Part shown: positions 9,453 through 19,286 of the stretch, piece after piece
Layout of the letters: the number at the start of each line of letters is the position of its first letter
Numbering within the stretch: the stretch's first letter is position 1
Source: Desulfovibrionaceae bacterium
Lineage (GTDB): Bacteria > Desulfobacterota > Desulfovibrionia > Desulfovibrionales > Desulfovibrionaceae
Assembly (NCBI GenBank): GCA_015233395.1
Contig: JADFXV010000004.1
Coordinates: 42,501-82,767 of the forward strand
DNA: 40,267 bases
Direction: 5' to 3'
Translations under genes and position numbers: made by a program
Notes under the pieces: generated by a model
The model's input: the letters and a program-made list of their open reading frames with translations, nothing else
Database searches by the model: none
Told to the model about the DNA's origin: nothing

Positions 9453-9886
9453 AACAATCCTTAATGAGCGAGGTTGGCCGGCGTGGCTGAGGCGAGTCCG
9501 GCCGGAAAGATGCTCAGCTTAATATGGCGCGGCCGATCCTTCAAGGAGTTTGTCCGGGCCCGGCCCGGCCTGGACCGGGTCACGCCGGCCCGCGTGGCGA
9601 TTTATCCGGTCCGCGATTTGGCCTTGAAAAAGAATACACGCTGTGCCATGGTCGCTCCATAGTCTTTCGTTCGGACTTTTCCCGGTTCCGGCGGACCAGG
9701 GCGCCGGGTCGCGCGCAGTCCCGTGTTTGACGGTTGCAAACCGATTTTTCAGTTGAATTCGGGCGTGGCGAGGGGAGTCTCTCGCTCTTGCCGCATTGAA
9801 TAGGCAGGCGGGCGGCGGCGCCGGCCATCCGGGGCATTGAGGGCATCAAAGGCATCTAAGGCATCTAGGCCATCTGAGGGGGCGAC
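9453..9886. other. 434-base gap between divergent ilvD and chemoreceptor genes
   Basis: This intergenic region should contain the promoters of both flanking genes. I see no convincing gene, T-box or attenuator leader peptide upstream of ilvD, and no consensus sigma-70, sigma-28 or sigma-54 site that I would defend. The only distinct structure is the 9-bp tandem repeat at its right end. Confidence 0.6.
9833..9877 (+). repeat. Five 9-bp tandem units directly before the chemoreceptor
   Basis: The contiguous units are GGCATTGAG, GGCATCAAA, GGCATCTAA, GGCATCTAG and GCCATCTGA. The array ends 9 bases before the ATG at 9887 and is in phase with that gene, so in its frame the last three units end in TAA, TAG and TGA. 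The GAGGGGG ribosome site follows immediately. Confidence 0.85.
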
Positions 9887-11905
9887 ATGAAAAATTTGAA
9901 GCTGGGCGTGAAGATCGGGGGCGGTTTCGGGGTGCTTATCGCCATCGCGCTTTTTCTGGGCGGCTTGGCCATGATCAACATGGGCAACGTCGGCACGCAG
10001 GCCGACCGGCTCAACCTGGAAATCGCGCCCATGGTGGCCGTGGCCAACGAGGTGGAGCGCTCCTCCGACCTGGCGATACTCAATCTGCGCACCTACCTCC
10101 TGTCCGGCGAGGAGCAGTTGTGGGACCAGGGAATGAAGGCCCTGAGCCTGGTCGACAAGAGGTTGCAGGAGGCCATGGAGCTGGCGCGCAAGTATCCGGG
10201 CCTGACCAAACTCAAGGAAAACGCGGACAAGGCCACTGCCAAGCTGGCGGAATACAAGACCGCCGTCGAACAGTCCCGCGTCCTGACAAAGGCCATGGAG
10301 GAGAACCGCAAGTCCATGGACGGGGCGAACGCCGTATTCTCGAAGGAGGCCAGTGATTTTTTCGCCACGCAGCGCGACGCGGCCTTTCTAGACATCGAAA
10401 AAGGCGCCAGCCCCGCGGCTATGAAAGAGCGCTTCGAGAAAGTGGATATGATGAAGACGGTCACCACTCTGGGGGGCGCCATCCGGGGCAGCAACTGGAA
10501 ATCCCAGGCTCTGCGCGATCCCAAGGTCATGCACGACGCACTGAAGGATTTTGACGAGATCACGAGCACATTGGGCAAGCTCAAGTCGCTCGTCAAGGTC
10601 GAGGCCAATATCAAGGAATTGGCGAACATCTCGGGAGCCCTGAACAGCTACCACGATGCGATGAACGCCTACCTCAAGAATTTCACGGCCCTGCAGGATC
10701 AAGCGCCCAAACGCCTGGAACTGGCCAACGCCGTTCTCGAGGCCGCCCAGGAAACCGCCAAGTACGGCGTCTCCCAAACCCAGGAACAGACCGCCGCGGC
10801 CTCCAAAAGCCTGTCCGCCGCCTCGACGGTCATGCTGATCGGGCTGCTCGTCGCGCTGGCCATCGGCGTGGTCATCGCCATCGTCATCACCCGGGGCATT
10901 ACGGCGCCGATATTCAAGGGCGTCGCGTTCGCCAAGAAGATGAGCGAGGGCGACCTCACCCAGACGCTCGACGTGCAGCAAAAAGACGAAATCGGCATGC
11001 TGGCCGACGCCATGCGCGACATGGTCCTCAAGCTCTCCGAGATCATCGGCGAGGTGACCGGCGGGGCCGACAACGTGGCCTCTGGCAGCACCGAGCTCTC
11101 TTCCACGGCCCAGTCCCTGTCCCAGGGCGCCACCGAGCAGGCCGCCTCGGTGGAGGAAATCTCTTCGTCGATGGAGCAGATGACCTCCAACATCCAGCAG
11201 AACGCGGACAACGCCAAGCAAACCGAACAGTTGGCGCTCAAGAGCGCCGGGGACGCCGAGGAGAGCGGCAAGGCCGTGACCCAGACCGTGGACGCCATGA
11301 AGCAGATCGCGGACAAGATTTCCATTGTCGAGGAAATCGCCCGGCAGACGAACCTTCTGGCGCTCAACGCGGCCATCGAGGCGGCCAGGGCCGGCGAGCA
11401 CGGCAAGGGCTTCGCCGTGGTCGCGGCCGAAGTGCGCAAGCTGGCCGAACGCAGCGGCCACGCCGCCGCCGAGATCAGCGCCCTGTCCTCGTCGAGCGTT
11501 CAGATCGCCGACCAGGCGGGCAAGATGCTGGTCGAACTCGTGCCGGACATCAAAAAAACCGCCGAACTGGTCCAGGAGATCGCCGCCGGCAGCCGCGAGC
11601 AGAGTTCCGGAGCCGAACAGATCAACAAGGCCATCCAGCAGCTCGACCAGGTGATCCAGAAAAACGCGGCCGCTTCCGAGGAAATGTCCTCCACGGCCGA
11701 GGAGCTTTCGAGCCAGGCCGAGCAACTGCAATCGACCATCGGCTTTTTCCACATCGGCTCGAGCGGGGCGAGGCGCAAGCCCGCCGCGCGCATGCTGCCG
11801 CAGGGAAGAGCCGCCGCGCCGGCCAGGTCCGCGCGCGCGGCCAAGCCGGGCAAGGGAATCAATCTGGCCATGGAATCCGAGGACGAGGATTTCGAGCGCT
11901 TTTAG
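9887..11905 (+). CDS. Methyl-accepting chemotaxis protein with large periplasmic helical sensor
   Basis: The protein has 672 residues: transmembrane helix 1 at about 8-30, a helical periplasmic region at 31-312, helix 2 at about 314-336, a HAMP domain at about 337-390 and a long cytoplasmic signalling coiled coil. The hairpin tip that contacts CheA and CheW reads [20 protein letters not shown] at 483-502, followed by [20 protein letters not shown]. The roughly 280-residue, all-helical sensor is the size and type of the helical bimodular (HBM) domain, known in receptors for small organic acids; this match is by pattern only. The C-terminus is an alanine/arginine-rich linker ending in EDEDFERF; no CheR-binding pentapeptide of the NWETF type is seen. 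No chemotaxis partner genes are nearby. A strong hairpin terminator follows. Confidence 0.93.
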   Translation: MKNLKLGVKIGGGFGVLIAIALFLGGLAMINMGNVGTQADRLNLEIAPMVAVANEVERSSDLAILNLRTYLLSGEEQLWDQGMKALSLVDKRLQEAMELARKYPGLTKLKENADKATAKLAEYKTAVEQSRVLTKAMEENRKSMDGANAVFSKEASDFFATQRDAAFLDIEKGASPAAMKERFEKVDMMKTVTTLGGAIRGSNWKSQALRDPKVMHDALKDFDEITSTLGKLKSLVKVEANIKELANISGALNSYHDAMNAYLKNFTALQDQAPKRLELANAVLEAAQETAKYGVSQTQEQTAAASKSLSAASTVMLIGLLVALAIGVVIAIVITRGITAPIFKGVAFAKKMSEGDLTQTLDVQQKDEIGMLADAMRDMVLKLSEIIGEVTGGADNVASGSTELSSTAQSLSQGATEQAASVEEISSSMEQMTSNIQQNADNAKQTEQLALKSAGDAEESGKAVTQTVDAMKQIADKISIVEEIARQTNLLALNAAIEAARAGEHGKGFAVVAAEVRKLAERSGHAAAEISALSSSSVQIADQAGKMLVELVPDIKKTAELVQEIAAGSREQSSGAEQINKAIQQLDQVIQKNAAASEEMSSTAEELSSQAEQLQSTIGFFHIGSSGARRKPAARMLPQGRAAAPARSARAAKPGKGINLAMESEDEDFERF

Positions 11906-11913
11906 AACGCATT

Positions 11914-11958
11914 CGAGGGAGGAGCCCTTTTCTCAAAAGGGCTCCTCCCTCGTTTTTT
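11914..11958 (+). terminator. Intrinsic terminator after the chemoreceptor gene
   Basis: Bases 11914-11931 and 11935-11952 form a perfect 18-bp stem with loop CTC, followed by six T residues at 11953-11958. This is a textbook Rho-independent terminator, 8 bases beyond the stop codon. Its arms contain the CCCTTTT/AAAAGGG motif also seen in the family B repeats. Confidence 0.92.
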
Positions 11959-12000
11959 CGGGGCTGTCCCCGCGAAGGAATTCGTTTTCCGCTTTCATGG

Positions 12001-12044
12001 GCCGGGGGCGAAGCCCCCGGGAAAAAACCGGGGATTCCGGTTTT
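12001..12044. repeat. Family C palindromes, copy 2 (two hairpins)
   Basis: CCGGGGGC-GAA-GCCCCCGG (12002-12020) is followed by AAAACCGG-GGATT-CCGGTTTT (12024-12044). The two hairpins lie in the 272-base convergent gap between the chemoreceptor and the glycosidase-like gene, and the second may act as a weak terminator. Confidence 0.6.
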
Positions 12045-12122
12045 CCTCTTCCAAGGGCCGCCGCGTTCAGGCGCCGCCCTGTCAGACTCGCGGAACGGCG
12101 GGACAACTCAGGCCAACGATGA

Positions 12123-12163
12123 GGGATTCCAAAGGGCGCAGCCCTTTGGCCGCCGGAGGCGTT
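12123..12163 (-). repeat. Family A palindromic repeat, copy 2
   Basis: GGGATTCCAAAGGGC, loop and GCCCTTTGG, then CCGCCGGAGGCG on the plus strand. In minus-strand transcript sense it starts 15 bases after the stop codon of the glycosidase-like gene, in the same orientation relative to the gene as copies 1, 3 and 4. Confidence 0.8.
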
Positions 12164-12177
12164 AATACACCACTCGT

Positions 12178-14190
12178 TTACCGGCCCGGCGCCAGGACCA
12201 GGGTGCGCCCCTGGCCGGCGAAAGCGGCGGCCGCGTCGCCGTCCTTGGGGTTGCCCGCGTAGACCATGGTCAGTTCGCGGTAGAAGCTGGTCGCTGCGGC
12301 GTTAAACCGCAGGCGCTGGCCTGGCTCCAGGCGGTCGAGCCCCAAAAGCGCCGCCGGAATGAAGCCTTGCACGGCCACGTGCGGCAGGGGCTTGTCCAGG
12401 GCGTGGATCAACTCGTCCGGCAAACGCTCCGGTTCGACTTCTCCCTTTTCCGCATGGTCCGCCCCCGTACCCGCCCCCTTGTCCGAACCCGCGTCCAAAC
12501 CGGTCGCATCGTAGAACCTGGCCCTGATCTGGAAGCGGTCGGGGTATTTCGCGTGGGGCTCCGGGATCAGGCGCGCCAGGAAATGCCGTTTTCGCCCCTC
12601 TATTTCGACGAACAGATGGAGCTGGTAGGCCTCGCTTCCGGGGAATTCGCCCGTATAGTCGAGCAGGCGCAGATCGGCGTAGTTCGAGGCCAGGTTCAGG
12701 AAATAAAGCCCCTCGGGCCGCCAGCACAGGTGCAGGTCGCCGAAGGGGACGTACGGGGCCGGGGCGCTAAACCCGGTCAGCCGGGTGGCGCGCTTGTCCC
12801 AGGCCGCGAGCGTTTCGCTTGCGGCCGCGATGGGACCGGCGGCCTCGGGTATGCGGACTACGGCCGCGAGGTCCGGTTTGTCGAAAGCGGCTTTGGCGTG
12901 GACGCCCTCCAGGGCGGGATTGACGCGGGCAAAGGCTTCGGTGAGCTCCTCGTAGGGCCGGTCGTCGATGTCCACCAGACCCATGTTGAAGTCCTCGCCG
13001 TCGCCCCGGCCGCCGGTCGGCTCGTCGGCGAACTGGAACCAGTGCGCCCCGACCACGTTCGGAAATCCGGCGAAATTTTCGATCGCCGCCGCCGCCCCGG
13101 CCGCGCGCGCTCGCTGGGTGGCTACGTGCATCAGGTGGCCGTTGTTGGCGTTGCCGCTGCGGTTTTCGTTCGCGGCGAAGAAAAATTCCGTGATGAGCGC
13201 CGGCAGTCCCGTCAGTTTTTCCAGCCCCTCGAAATAATAGGGCGCCACCCAGCCGTCCTCGTCGTCCACATTGTAGTTGGTCGAAATGGCGTCAACCAGC
13301 CCGCGCATGGCCAGGACGGCGTCCTGGTGGTAGTACAGGGGCAGCCGGTCGCCGAGGATGAGCTTGCCCGGGGCGCTTGCGCGCAGGGCGTCGTGGACCA
13401 ATTGGTAATAGCGCCTGGCGCACAGCGCGAGAAAGGCGTCGATCGTCTTGACGCCCCGGCCGCCCGGCCGCAGCTTGAGGCTCGCGCCGGTGCGGCGCAA
13501 ATCGGTAAAGGAGGCGATTCCCTCGCCGGGGACGAAATCCAGGAGCAATTTGTCGAAGCGGCCGCCGTACCGGTCGCGAAGCAGGTCCAGCAGGACCTTT
13601 TTGGTATAGCCCGGCCAGGAGTCGGCGAGATAATAGGCGAACAGCGGGGCGTTCCACCAGCCGACCTCGTTGTCCGTGAAATAGCCCAGGACCCGGGGAT
13701 CGTCCTTGTAGGGCGCGGTGAGCGCGGCGGCCGCTTCGCGGGTTTCGGCGGCCCGGATCGGGGCGAAGAGGTCAAACCAGTGCAGTTTGGCGTTGCGGCC
13801 GAGATCGAGTTCCGGGGTGATGGGCAGGGCCAGAGACGGGTCCGGGTCGGACCAGCCGCCCCGGGTGTTGAACCCCCAGGCGGTCAGACGGCCGAGCGCG
13901 GCCGCGCGCCAGGCGTCAAGCGCCGGGTAATAACGCGGCCAGTAATAGGCGCGCCCGTCCCTGGCCTTGGCGGTGTCCTGGCCGCCGTTGACCGTGTTCA
14001 CCCCGCGCGAGTAGAAGCGCACGCCGCTGTCCGTGGTCAGCCACCAGACGTTTCCCTCGCGATGCGTGGCAAAGCCGCCCGCTTGGCCGCTTGGGCCGGC
14101 CTGGGCCGAAGCGATAAGGCTCAGGCCGGCGAGCGCCGCCAGGGCGAACCAGGACAATGTCCGCAAAAACGGGACGTTGACGGAGGTCAC
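12178..14190 (-). CDS. Exported clan GH-A glycoside hydrolase-like protein
   Basis: The protein has 670 residues, with a signal peptide (hydrophobic core LSWFALAALAGLSLIASA, cleavage near AQAG at about residue 31). Segments such as GVRFYSRGVNTVNGG (56-70) and LTAWGFNTRGGWSD (102-115) are typical of the first strands of a (beta/alpha)8 barrel acting on polysaccharides. GYFTDNEVGWWN (169-180) fits the acid/base strand, with the N-E pair at 174-175, and ALITEFFF (331-338) fits the nucleophile strand, with E335. AHWFQFADEP follows as strand 8. A C-terminal beta-sandwich-like region follows. This resembles agarase or beta-galactosidase-type GH-A enzymes, but the exact family and substrate are unknown. 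It starts 9 bases after the glycosyltransferase stop, so the two genes form a unit. Confidence 0.7.
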   Translation of the reverse strand: MTSVNVPFLRTLSWFALAALAGLSLIASAQAGPSGQAGGFATHREGNVWWLTTDSGVRFYSRGVNTVNGGQDTAKARDGRAYYWPRYYPALDAWRAAALGRLTAWGFNTRGGWSDPDPSLALPITPELDLGRNAKLHWFDLFAPIRAAETREAAAALTAPYKDDPRVLGYFTDNEVGWWNAPLFAYYLADSWPGYTKKVLLDLLRDRYGGRFDKLLLDFVPGEGIASFTDLRRTGASLKLRPGGRGVKTIDAFLALCARRYYQLVHDALRASAPGKLILGDRLPLYYHQDAVLAMRGLVDAISTNYNVDDEDGWVAPYYFEGLEKLTGLPALITEFFFAANENRSGNANNGHLMHVATQRARAAGAAAAIENFAGFPNVVGAHWFQFADEPTGGRGDGEDFNMGLVDIDDRPYEELTEAFARVNPALEGVHAKAAFDKPDLAAVVRIPEAAGPIAAASETLAAWDKRATRLTGFSAPAPYVPFGDLHLCWRPEGLYFLNLASNYADLRLLDYTGEFPGSEAYQLHLFVEIEGRKRHFLARLIPEPHAKYPDRFQIRARFYDATGLDAGSDKGAGTGADHAEKGEVEPERLPDELIHALDKPLPHVAVQGFIPAALLGLDRLEPGQRLRFNAAATSFYRELTMVYAGNPKDGDAAAAFAGQGRTLVLAPGR

Positions 14191-14199
14191 GGGCCGGGC

Positions 14200-15390
14200 C
14201 TAGGCGAGCGCGTCCGCGAGGAGCTTGTTTAAGACCGTATCCGCGTCGAAAATCTCCTTGGCCAGGCGCTTGGCCGCCAGCGCGTGGGCAGGCCAGTTCC
14301 CGCGCACGGCTTCGATGGCGGACAGGGCCTCGTCCTGCGTGGAAAAGGCCACAATGCCCTCGCCGGTGGGCAAAAAGTCGGTAAATCCCGTGTCCTGGAC
14401 CACCACCGGCCGCCCCGAGGCCAGGTAACAGGCGCTGCGGCAGGAAAACCAGCCGCTTCTGCTCGCCACGTAGGCGTTCTTGGCCGGGGAAAATTCCGCC
14501 AGGCTCTCCCAGATGTAGTCGCGGTACTTCCAGGGGGTCTGCGACATGGCGAAGCCGTCGCGCAGCTTCCAGCCCTTTTCCTCAAGCAGCTCGCGCGGCG
14601 GCCGCCCGTCGCCCAGGGCCAGTTCCAGGACCGCCCCGGTCCGGCGCGGCAGGTCGAGGAATTTTTCGAATTCCAGGTTCTTGCCGCCGTACTGGACGCC
14701 GTCCACGAGCGGCCCCGTTTCCTTGGGCTGCCAGGACAGCACGGTGGTGAAGACGTCGCGCGGCGCGGCCGGGGCGCCCTGCCAGCAGGACAAAACGACC
14801 GGCTGGCGGGTCGGCCGCCAATCGAACAGGCCGGCGGGCACCAGGCAGCCGGGCTTGCCGAAATTTTCGGCGAAACTGAAAAACCGGTCGTGCAGGCGCA
14901 TGTTGTCGATGTTCTTGACCGCCTTCTCATCGGCTTCCCCGGCCAGGTAGCGCGGGATGTCCGATTGGGTGTAGAGCGGGTCGGAGTCGATCAGGATCTT
15001 GACCGGAATCTTCAGGTACTCCGGGCGCACCTGGCAGGTGGTGGAGACGTTGATGAACACGTCGGCGCGCTTGACCACGGCCGCCAGCTGCTCGCGGGAA
15101 AGGCCGTAATGGTTGTCGGCGGCGTCGCGCACGCAAAAGCGTTTTTCCAGGCCAGGGGCGAGCCTGGCCAGGAAATCCGAGAGGTAGCCGATGTGGTAGC
15201 TCATGTCCTCGACAAAGGTGACGTTGAACGGGTCGTAGGCCCAGCCGCCGGTGTCTTCGAGATAATAGACGTCGTGGCCCAGATTATAGAAGCCGTGCAG
15301 ATACTGGATGTAGTCCCAGGCCACCCCGCCGAGCGGATAGGTGGCGGCCAGGCCGGAGACGATCACGGTCTTGGGAGGGATCTTTCGCAT
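14200..15390 (-). CDS. GT-B type glycosyltransferase
   Basis: I chose the ATG at 15390, giving 396 residues, because of the GAAGGA ribosome site about 10 bases upstream and the family-like start KTVIVSGLAATYPLGGVAWD. The N-terminal half has the acceptor-binding Rossmann pattern (YIQYLHGFYNLGHDVYYLED, then VKRADVFINVSTTCQV and KILIDSDPLYTQ). The C-terminal half has CYLASGRPVVVQDTGFTDFL and a following EGIVAFSTQDEALSAIEAV, matching the nucleotide-sugar binding region of GT4-like enzymes. Donor and acceptor are unknown. It is the first gene of a two-gene minus-strand unit with the exported GH-A-like protein, which suggests synthesis and trimming of the same surface glycan. Confidence 0.78.
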   Translation of the reverse strand: MRKIPPKTVIVSGLAATYPLGGVAWDYIQYLHGFYNLGHDVYYLEDTGGWAYDPFNVTFVEDMSYHIGYLSDFLARLAPGLEKRFCVRDAADNHYGLSREQLAAVVKRADVFINVSTTCQVRPEYLKIPVKILIDSDPLYTQSDIPRYLAGEADEKAVKNIDNMRLHDRFFSFAENFGKPGCLVPAGLFDWRPTRQPVVLSCWQGAPAAPRDVFTTVLSWQPKETGPLVDGVQYGGKNLEFEKFLDLPRRTGAVLELALGDGRPPRELLEEKGWKLRDGFAMSQTPWKYRDYIWESLAEFSPAKNAYVASRSGWFSCRSACYLASGRPVVVQDTGFTDFLPTGEGIVAFSTQDEALSAIEAVRGNWPAHALAAKRLAKEIFDADTVLNKLLADALA

Positions 15391-15435
15391 GGGTGGTCCA
15401 TTCCTTCGGGATGGGGGGATGCCCGGGCATGGAAA

Positions 15436-15475
15436 GCCTCGGCGGCCAAAGGGCTTTGCCCGCTGCAATCCCATT
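15436..15475 (+). repeat. Family A palindromic repeat, degenerate copy
   Basis: GCCTCGGCGGCCAAAGGGC followed by TTTGCCCGCTGCAATCCC is recognisably the family A sequence, but with the second arm eroded (CCGCTGCAATC in place of CCTTTGGAATC). It lies between the divergent starts of the glycosyltransferase and the ABM-type gene, so unlike the other copies it is not behind a stop codon. Confidence 0.55.
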
Positions 15476-15610
15476 TGAGTTGCGAGGGCGAACATGCCCG
15501 CGCGATGCCGCTTCATATACCAGAGCCGGGCGGCTTGTGAAGTGTCCCGGATCGGTGTACAGCGTATGGTTCGCGTCCACGGCCAATGTACGTTCCGGAG
15601 GCTTGCCGCC

Positions 15611-15910
15611 ATGCTCGAATACATCGTCTACCGGTTGCCCCGGGAACTCCGGGGGCCGTTTGAAGAAGCCTGCGCCAAGGCCTCCGGGGCGCTCGCCGCC
15701 GCGCCCGAATGCAAGGATTTCGAACTGTCGCGCTGCGTCGAGGAGCCGGAACTCTACATCTGGCGCATCGCCTGGGAATCCCTCGACGCCCATCTCAAAG
15801 GATTCCGCCAGAGCGGACACTTCGAGGAATATTTCGGGGCGCTCAAGGACTATTTCCCCTACGTGGACCAGATGCACCATTACGAAAAAGTGCCTTTGAC
15901 CGGAAAATAG
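15611..15910 (+). CDS. ABM-type (antibiotic biosynthesis monooxygenase-like) small protein
   Basis: The start at the ATG at 15611 is set by a GGAGG site 9 bases upstream; it gives 99 residues. The reading frame is open further upstream but that part has no ribosome site and no family resemblance. The central block ELYIWRIAWESLDAHLKGF and QSGHFEEYFGALKDYF, followed by VDQMHHYE, is the ferredoxin-like ABM fold of YgiN/HmoA-type proteins, where a pair of histidines and an aromatic residue often line the cavity. Members include quinol monooxygenases and haem-degrading enzymes; many act without a cofactor. The substrate here is unknown. The gene is divergent from the glycosyltransferase and is followed by a long hairpin. 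Confidence 0.75.
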   Translation: MLEYIVYRLPRELRGPFEEACAKASGALAAAPECKDFELSRCVEEPELYIWRIAWESLDAHLKGFRQSGHFEEYFGALKDYFPYVDQMHHYEKVPLTGK

Positions 15911-15923
15911 CGCCAGGGGGATT

Positions 15924-15964
15924 AACTGCGAGTAAGCGAAGCAAGACCTTCGCAACTCGCAGTT
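15924..15964. terminator. Long two-part hairpin after the ABM-type gene
   Basis: AACTGCGAGT (15924-15933) pairs perfectly with ACTCGCAGTT (15955-15964), and inside it GCGAAG (15936-15941) pairs with CTTCGC (15948-15953) across a 6-base loop. It begins 13 bases after the stop. It lacks a T-tract, so it may stabilise the 3' end rather than terminate by itself. Confidence 0.55.
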
Positions 15965-16011
15965 GACCCCCCCGGACTCCCTCGGCGGGGCCGGGTTGAG
16001 GGCGATTATTT

Positions 16012-16098
16012 TTCCCCCTGACAAAGTTTTTTTGGGGAAGGGGGGGCCGGGGGAAACCCCTTTTTGTGAACAAAAAGGGGTTTCCCCCCGATTCTCCC
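16012..16098 (+). terminator. Family B repeat with 18-bp hairpin
   Basis: The element contains CCCCTGACAAAGTTTTTTTG, then GGGGGGGCCGGGGG, then a perfect 18-bp stem (16049-16066 with 16071-16088, loop TGAA) built of GGGGGAAACCCCTTTTTG and its complement. It separates the ABM-type gene from the rpsL promoter and probably insulates that promoter from upstream transcription. Confidence 0.65.
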
Positions 16099-16131
16099 CA
16101 TTTTCTTCTCCCATCCCCGGGCGCAGGGGGG

Positions 16132-16160
16132 TTGACAAGGTCTTTGGAATTATCTAAAAG
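16132..16160 (+). promoter_or_regulatory. Likely sigma-70 promoter of the rpsL operon
   Basis: A consensus -35 TTGACA at 16132-16137 is followed after 17 bases by TAAAAG at 16155-16160 (4 of 6 matches to TATAAT). It lies 43 bases upstream of the rpsL start codon, in an AT-rich patch that stands out from the flanking sequence. No other good promoter is visible before tuf, so it probably drives the whole rpsL-rpsG-fusA-tuf block. Confidence 0.7.
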
Positions 16161-16202
16161 CCCACCTCTTTGCCTGAATAATAAAGAGTATGGAGTTCAT
16201 GC

Positions 16203-16574
16203 ATGCCCACGATTAACCAACTGATCCGCAAGAGTCGCAAGGCGGTGGCCAAGCGTCGCAAGACTCCCGCCCTGCAGGCCTGTCCGCAGCGCCGCGGGGT
16301 GTGCACGCGCGTCTACACGACCACGCCCAAGAAGCCGAACTCGGCTTTGCGCAAGGTCGCCCGCGTGCGTCTCACCAACGGAATCGAGGTCACTTCCTAC
16401 ATTCCGGGCGAGGGCCACAACCTGCAGGAACACTCCGTGGTCATGATCCGAGGCGGCCGCGTCAAGGACTTGCCCGGCGTGCGTTACCATATCATCCGCG
16501 GCACCCTGGATACTTCCGGAGTCGCCGACCGTCGCCAGAGCCGTTCGAAGTACGGCGCCAAGCGGCCGAAATAA
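16203..16574 (+). CDS. rpsL: 30S ribosomal protein S12
   Basis: The protein has 123 residues starting [20 protein letters not shown], the standard bacterial S12. It stabilises the decoding centre. The [16 protein letters not shown] loop contains the Lys residue (KKPNS) classically changed in streptomycin-resistant mutants, and the later [10 protein letters not shown] loop is also wild-type in form. The ribosome site GGAG at 16192-16195 precedes the ATG at 16203. It is the first gene of the translation cluster, 15 bases before rpsG. In many bacteria rpsL follows rpoC; here it stands upstream of the whole cluster instead. Confidence 0.98.
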   Translation: MPTINQLIRKSRKAVAKRRKTPALQACPQRRGVCTRVYTTTPKKPNSALRKVARVRLTNGIEVTSYIPGEGHNLQEHSVVMIRGGRVKDLPGVRYHIIRGTLDTSGVADRRQSRSKYGAKRPK

Positions 16575-16589
16575 CCAGGAGTTGATCGT

Positions 16590-17060
16590 ATGCCCCGCAA
16601 AGGTCCGATATCCAAGCGCTCGATCCTGCCCGATCCCAAGTTCGGCAGCACGTTGGCCATGAGGTTCATCAACCGCCTGATGGAGGGCGGCAAGAAGAGC
16701 ACGGCCGAGAAGATATTTTACAACGCCGTGGACGTTCTGGCCGAGAAGAGCCAGGAAGATCCGCTCAAGGCGTTCGAGAAGGTCGTGGCCAACGTCAAGC
16801 CGCACATGGAAGTCAAGGCGCGGCGCGTCGGCGGCGCGACCTATCAGGTGCCCATGGAGGTGCGTCCCGAGCGGCAGGTTTCCCTGGCCATCCGCTGGTT
16901 GATCAACATGTCCCGTTCCCGCGGGGAAAAGGGCATGACCGCCCGCTTGTCCGGCGAATTTCTCGACGCCTACAACGGCAGGGGCGGCGCGGTGAAGAAG
17001 AAGGAAGACACGCATCGCATGGCCGAGGCCAACAAGGCCTTTGCCCATTACCGCTGGTAA
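16590..17060 (+). CDS. rpsG: 30S ribosomal protein S7
   Basis: The protein has 156 residues beginning [20 protein letters not shown], the usual S7 N-terminus. It binds the 3' domain of 16S rRNA and nucleates assembly of the small-subunit head. Typical blocks are [20 protein letters not shown], the beta-hairpin [19 protein letters not shown], and [12 protein letters not shown]; the C-terminal [15 protein letters not shown] is intact. An AGGAG site lies upstream of the ATG. In enteric bacteria S7 represses its own operon by binding the rpsL-rpsG spacer; the spacer here is only 15 bases, so that mechanism is unlikely at that position. A terminator-like hairpin follows before fusA. Confidence 0.98.
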   Translation: MPRKGPISKRSILPDPKFGSTLAMRFINRLMEGGKKSTAEKIFYNAVDVLAEKSQEDPLKAFEKVVANVKPHMEVKARRVGGATYQVPMEVRPERQVSLAIRWLINMSRSRGEKGMTARLSGEFLDAYNGRGGAVKKKEDTHRMAEANKAFAHYRW

Positions 17061-17119
17061 TAGGCCGGCGCGGACTTTCCGCGCCGCTTTCGCAGCCTGA
17101 GCGAGGGCTTGAGCCTGAA

Positions 17120-17139
17120 ACGGCGCCGCGCCGTTTTTT
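17120..17139 (+). terminator. Terminator-like hairpin between rpsG and fusA
   Basis: ACGGCG-CCG-CGCCGT (17120-17134) is a perfect 6-bp stem followed by an unbroken run of six T residues. It lies in the 134-base rpsG-fusA spacer. It should end part of the transcripts after rpsG, setting the ratio of S12 and S7 to the elongation factors, unless fusA has its own promoter downstream. Confidence 0.7.
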
Positions 17140-17194
17140 GCTTTTCGCCGGGCGCGCGGATGGTTGATACCGTCAAGTTTTTTTCGGAGTGATT

Positions 17195-19270
<2,076 letters not shown>

Positions 19271-19286
19271 AGCAGGGGGAAATACC

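Noticed and set aside
7608-9464. Open plus-strand frame of 618 codons across ilvD
   Set aside because: It is low-complexity (Gly, His, Gln and Arg-rich), has no ribosome site and mirrors a complete ilvD on the other strand.
9474-9730. Two short open frames in the ilvD-chemoreceptor gap
   Set aside because: No ribosome sites or family resemblance; they overlap the likely ilvD promoter region.
9453-9832. T-box or leader-peptide attenuator for ilvD
   Set aside because: No run of Ile, Val or Leu codons in a short frame and no terminator/antiterminator pair is visible upstream of ilvD.
9833-9877. CRISPR-like array
   Set aside because: The units are only 9 bases, contiguous and without spacers.
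12367-14232. Open plus-strand frame of 621 codons across the glycosidase-like gene
   Set aside because: No domains or ribosome site; the minus strand has a signal peptide and barrel motifs.
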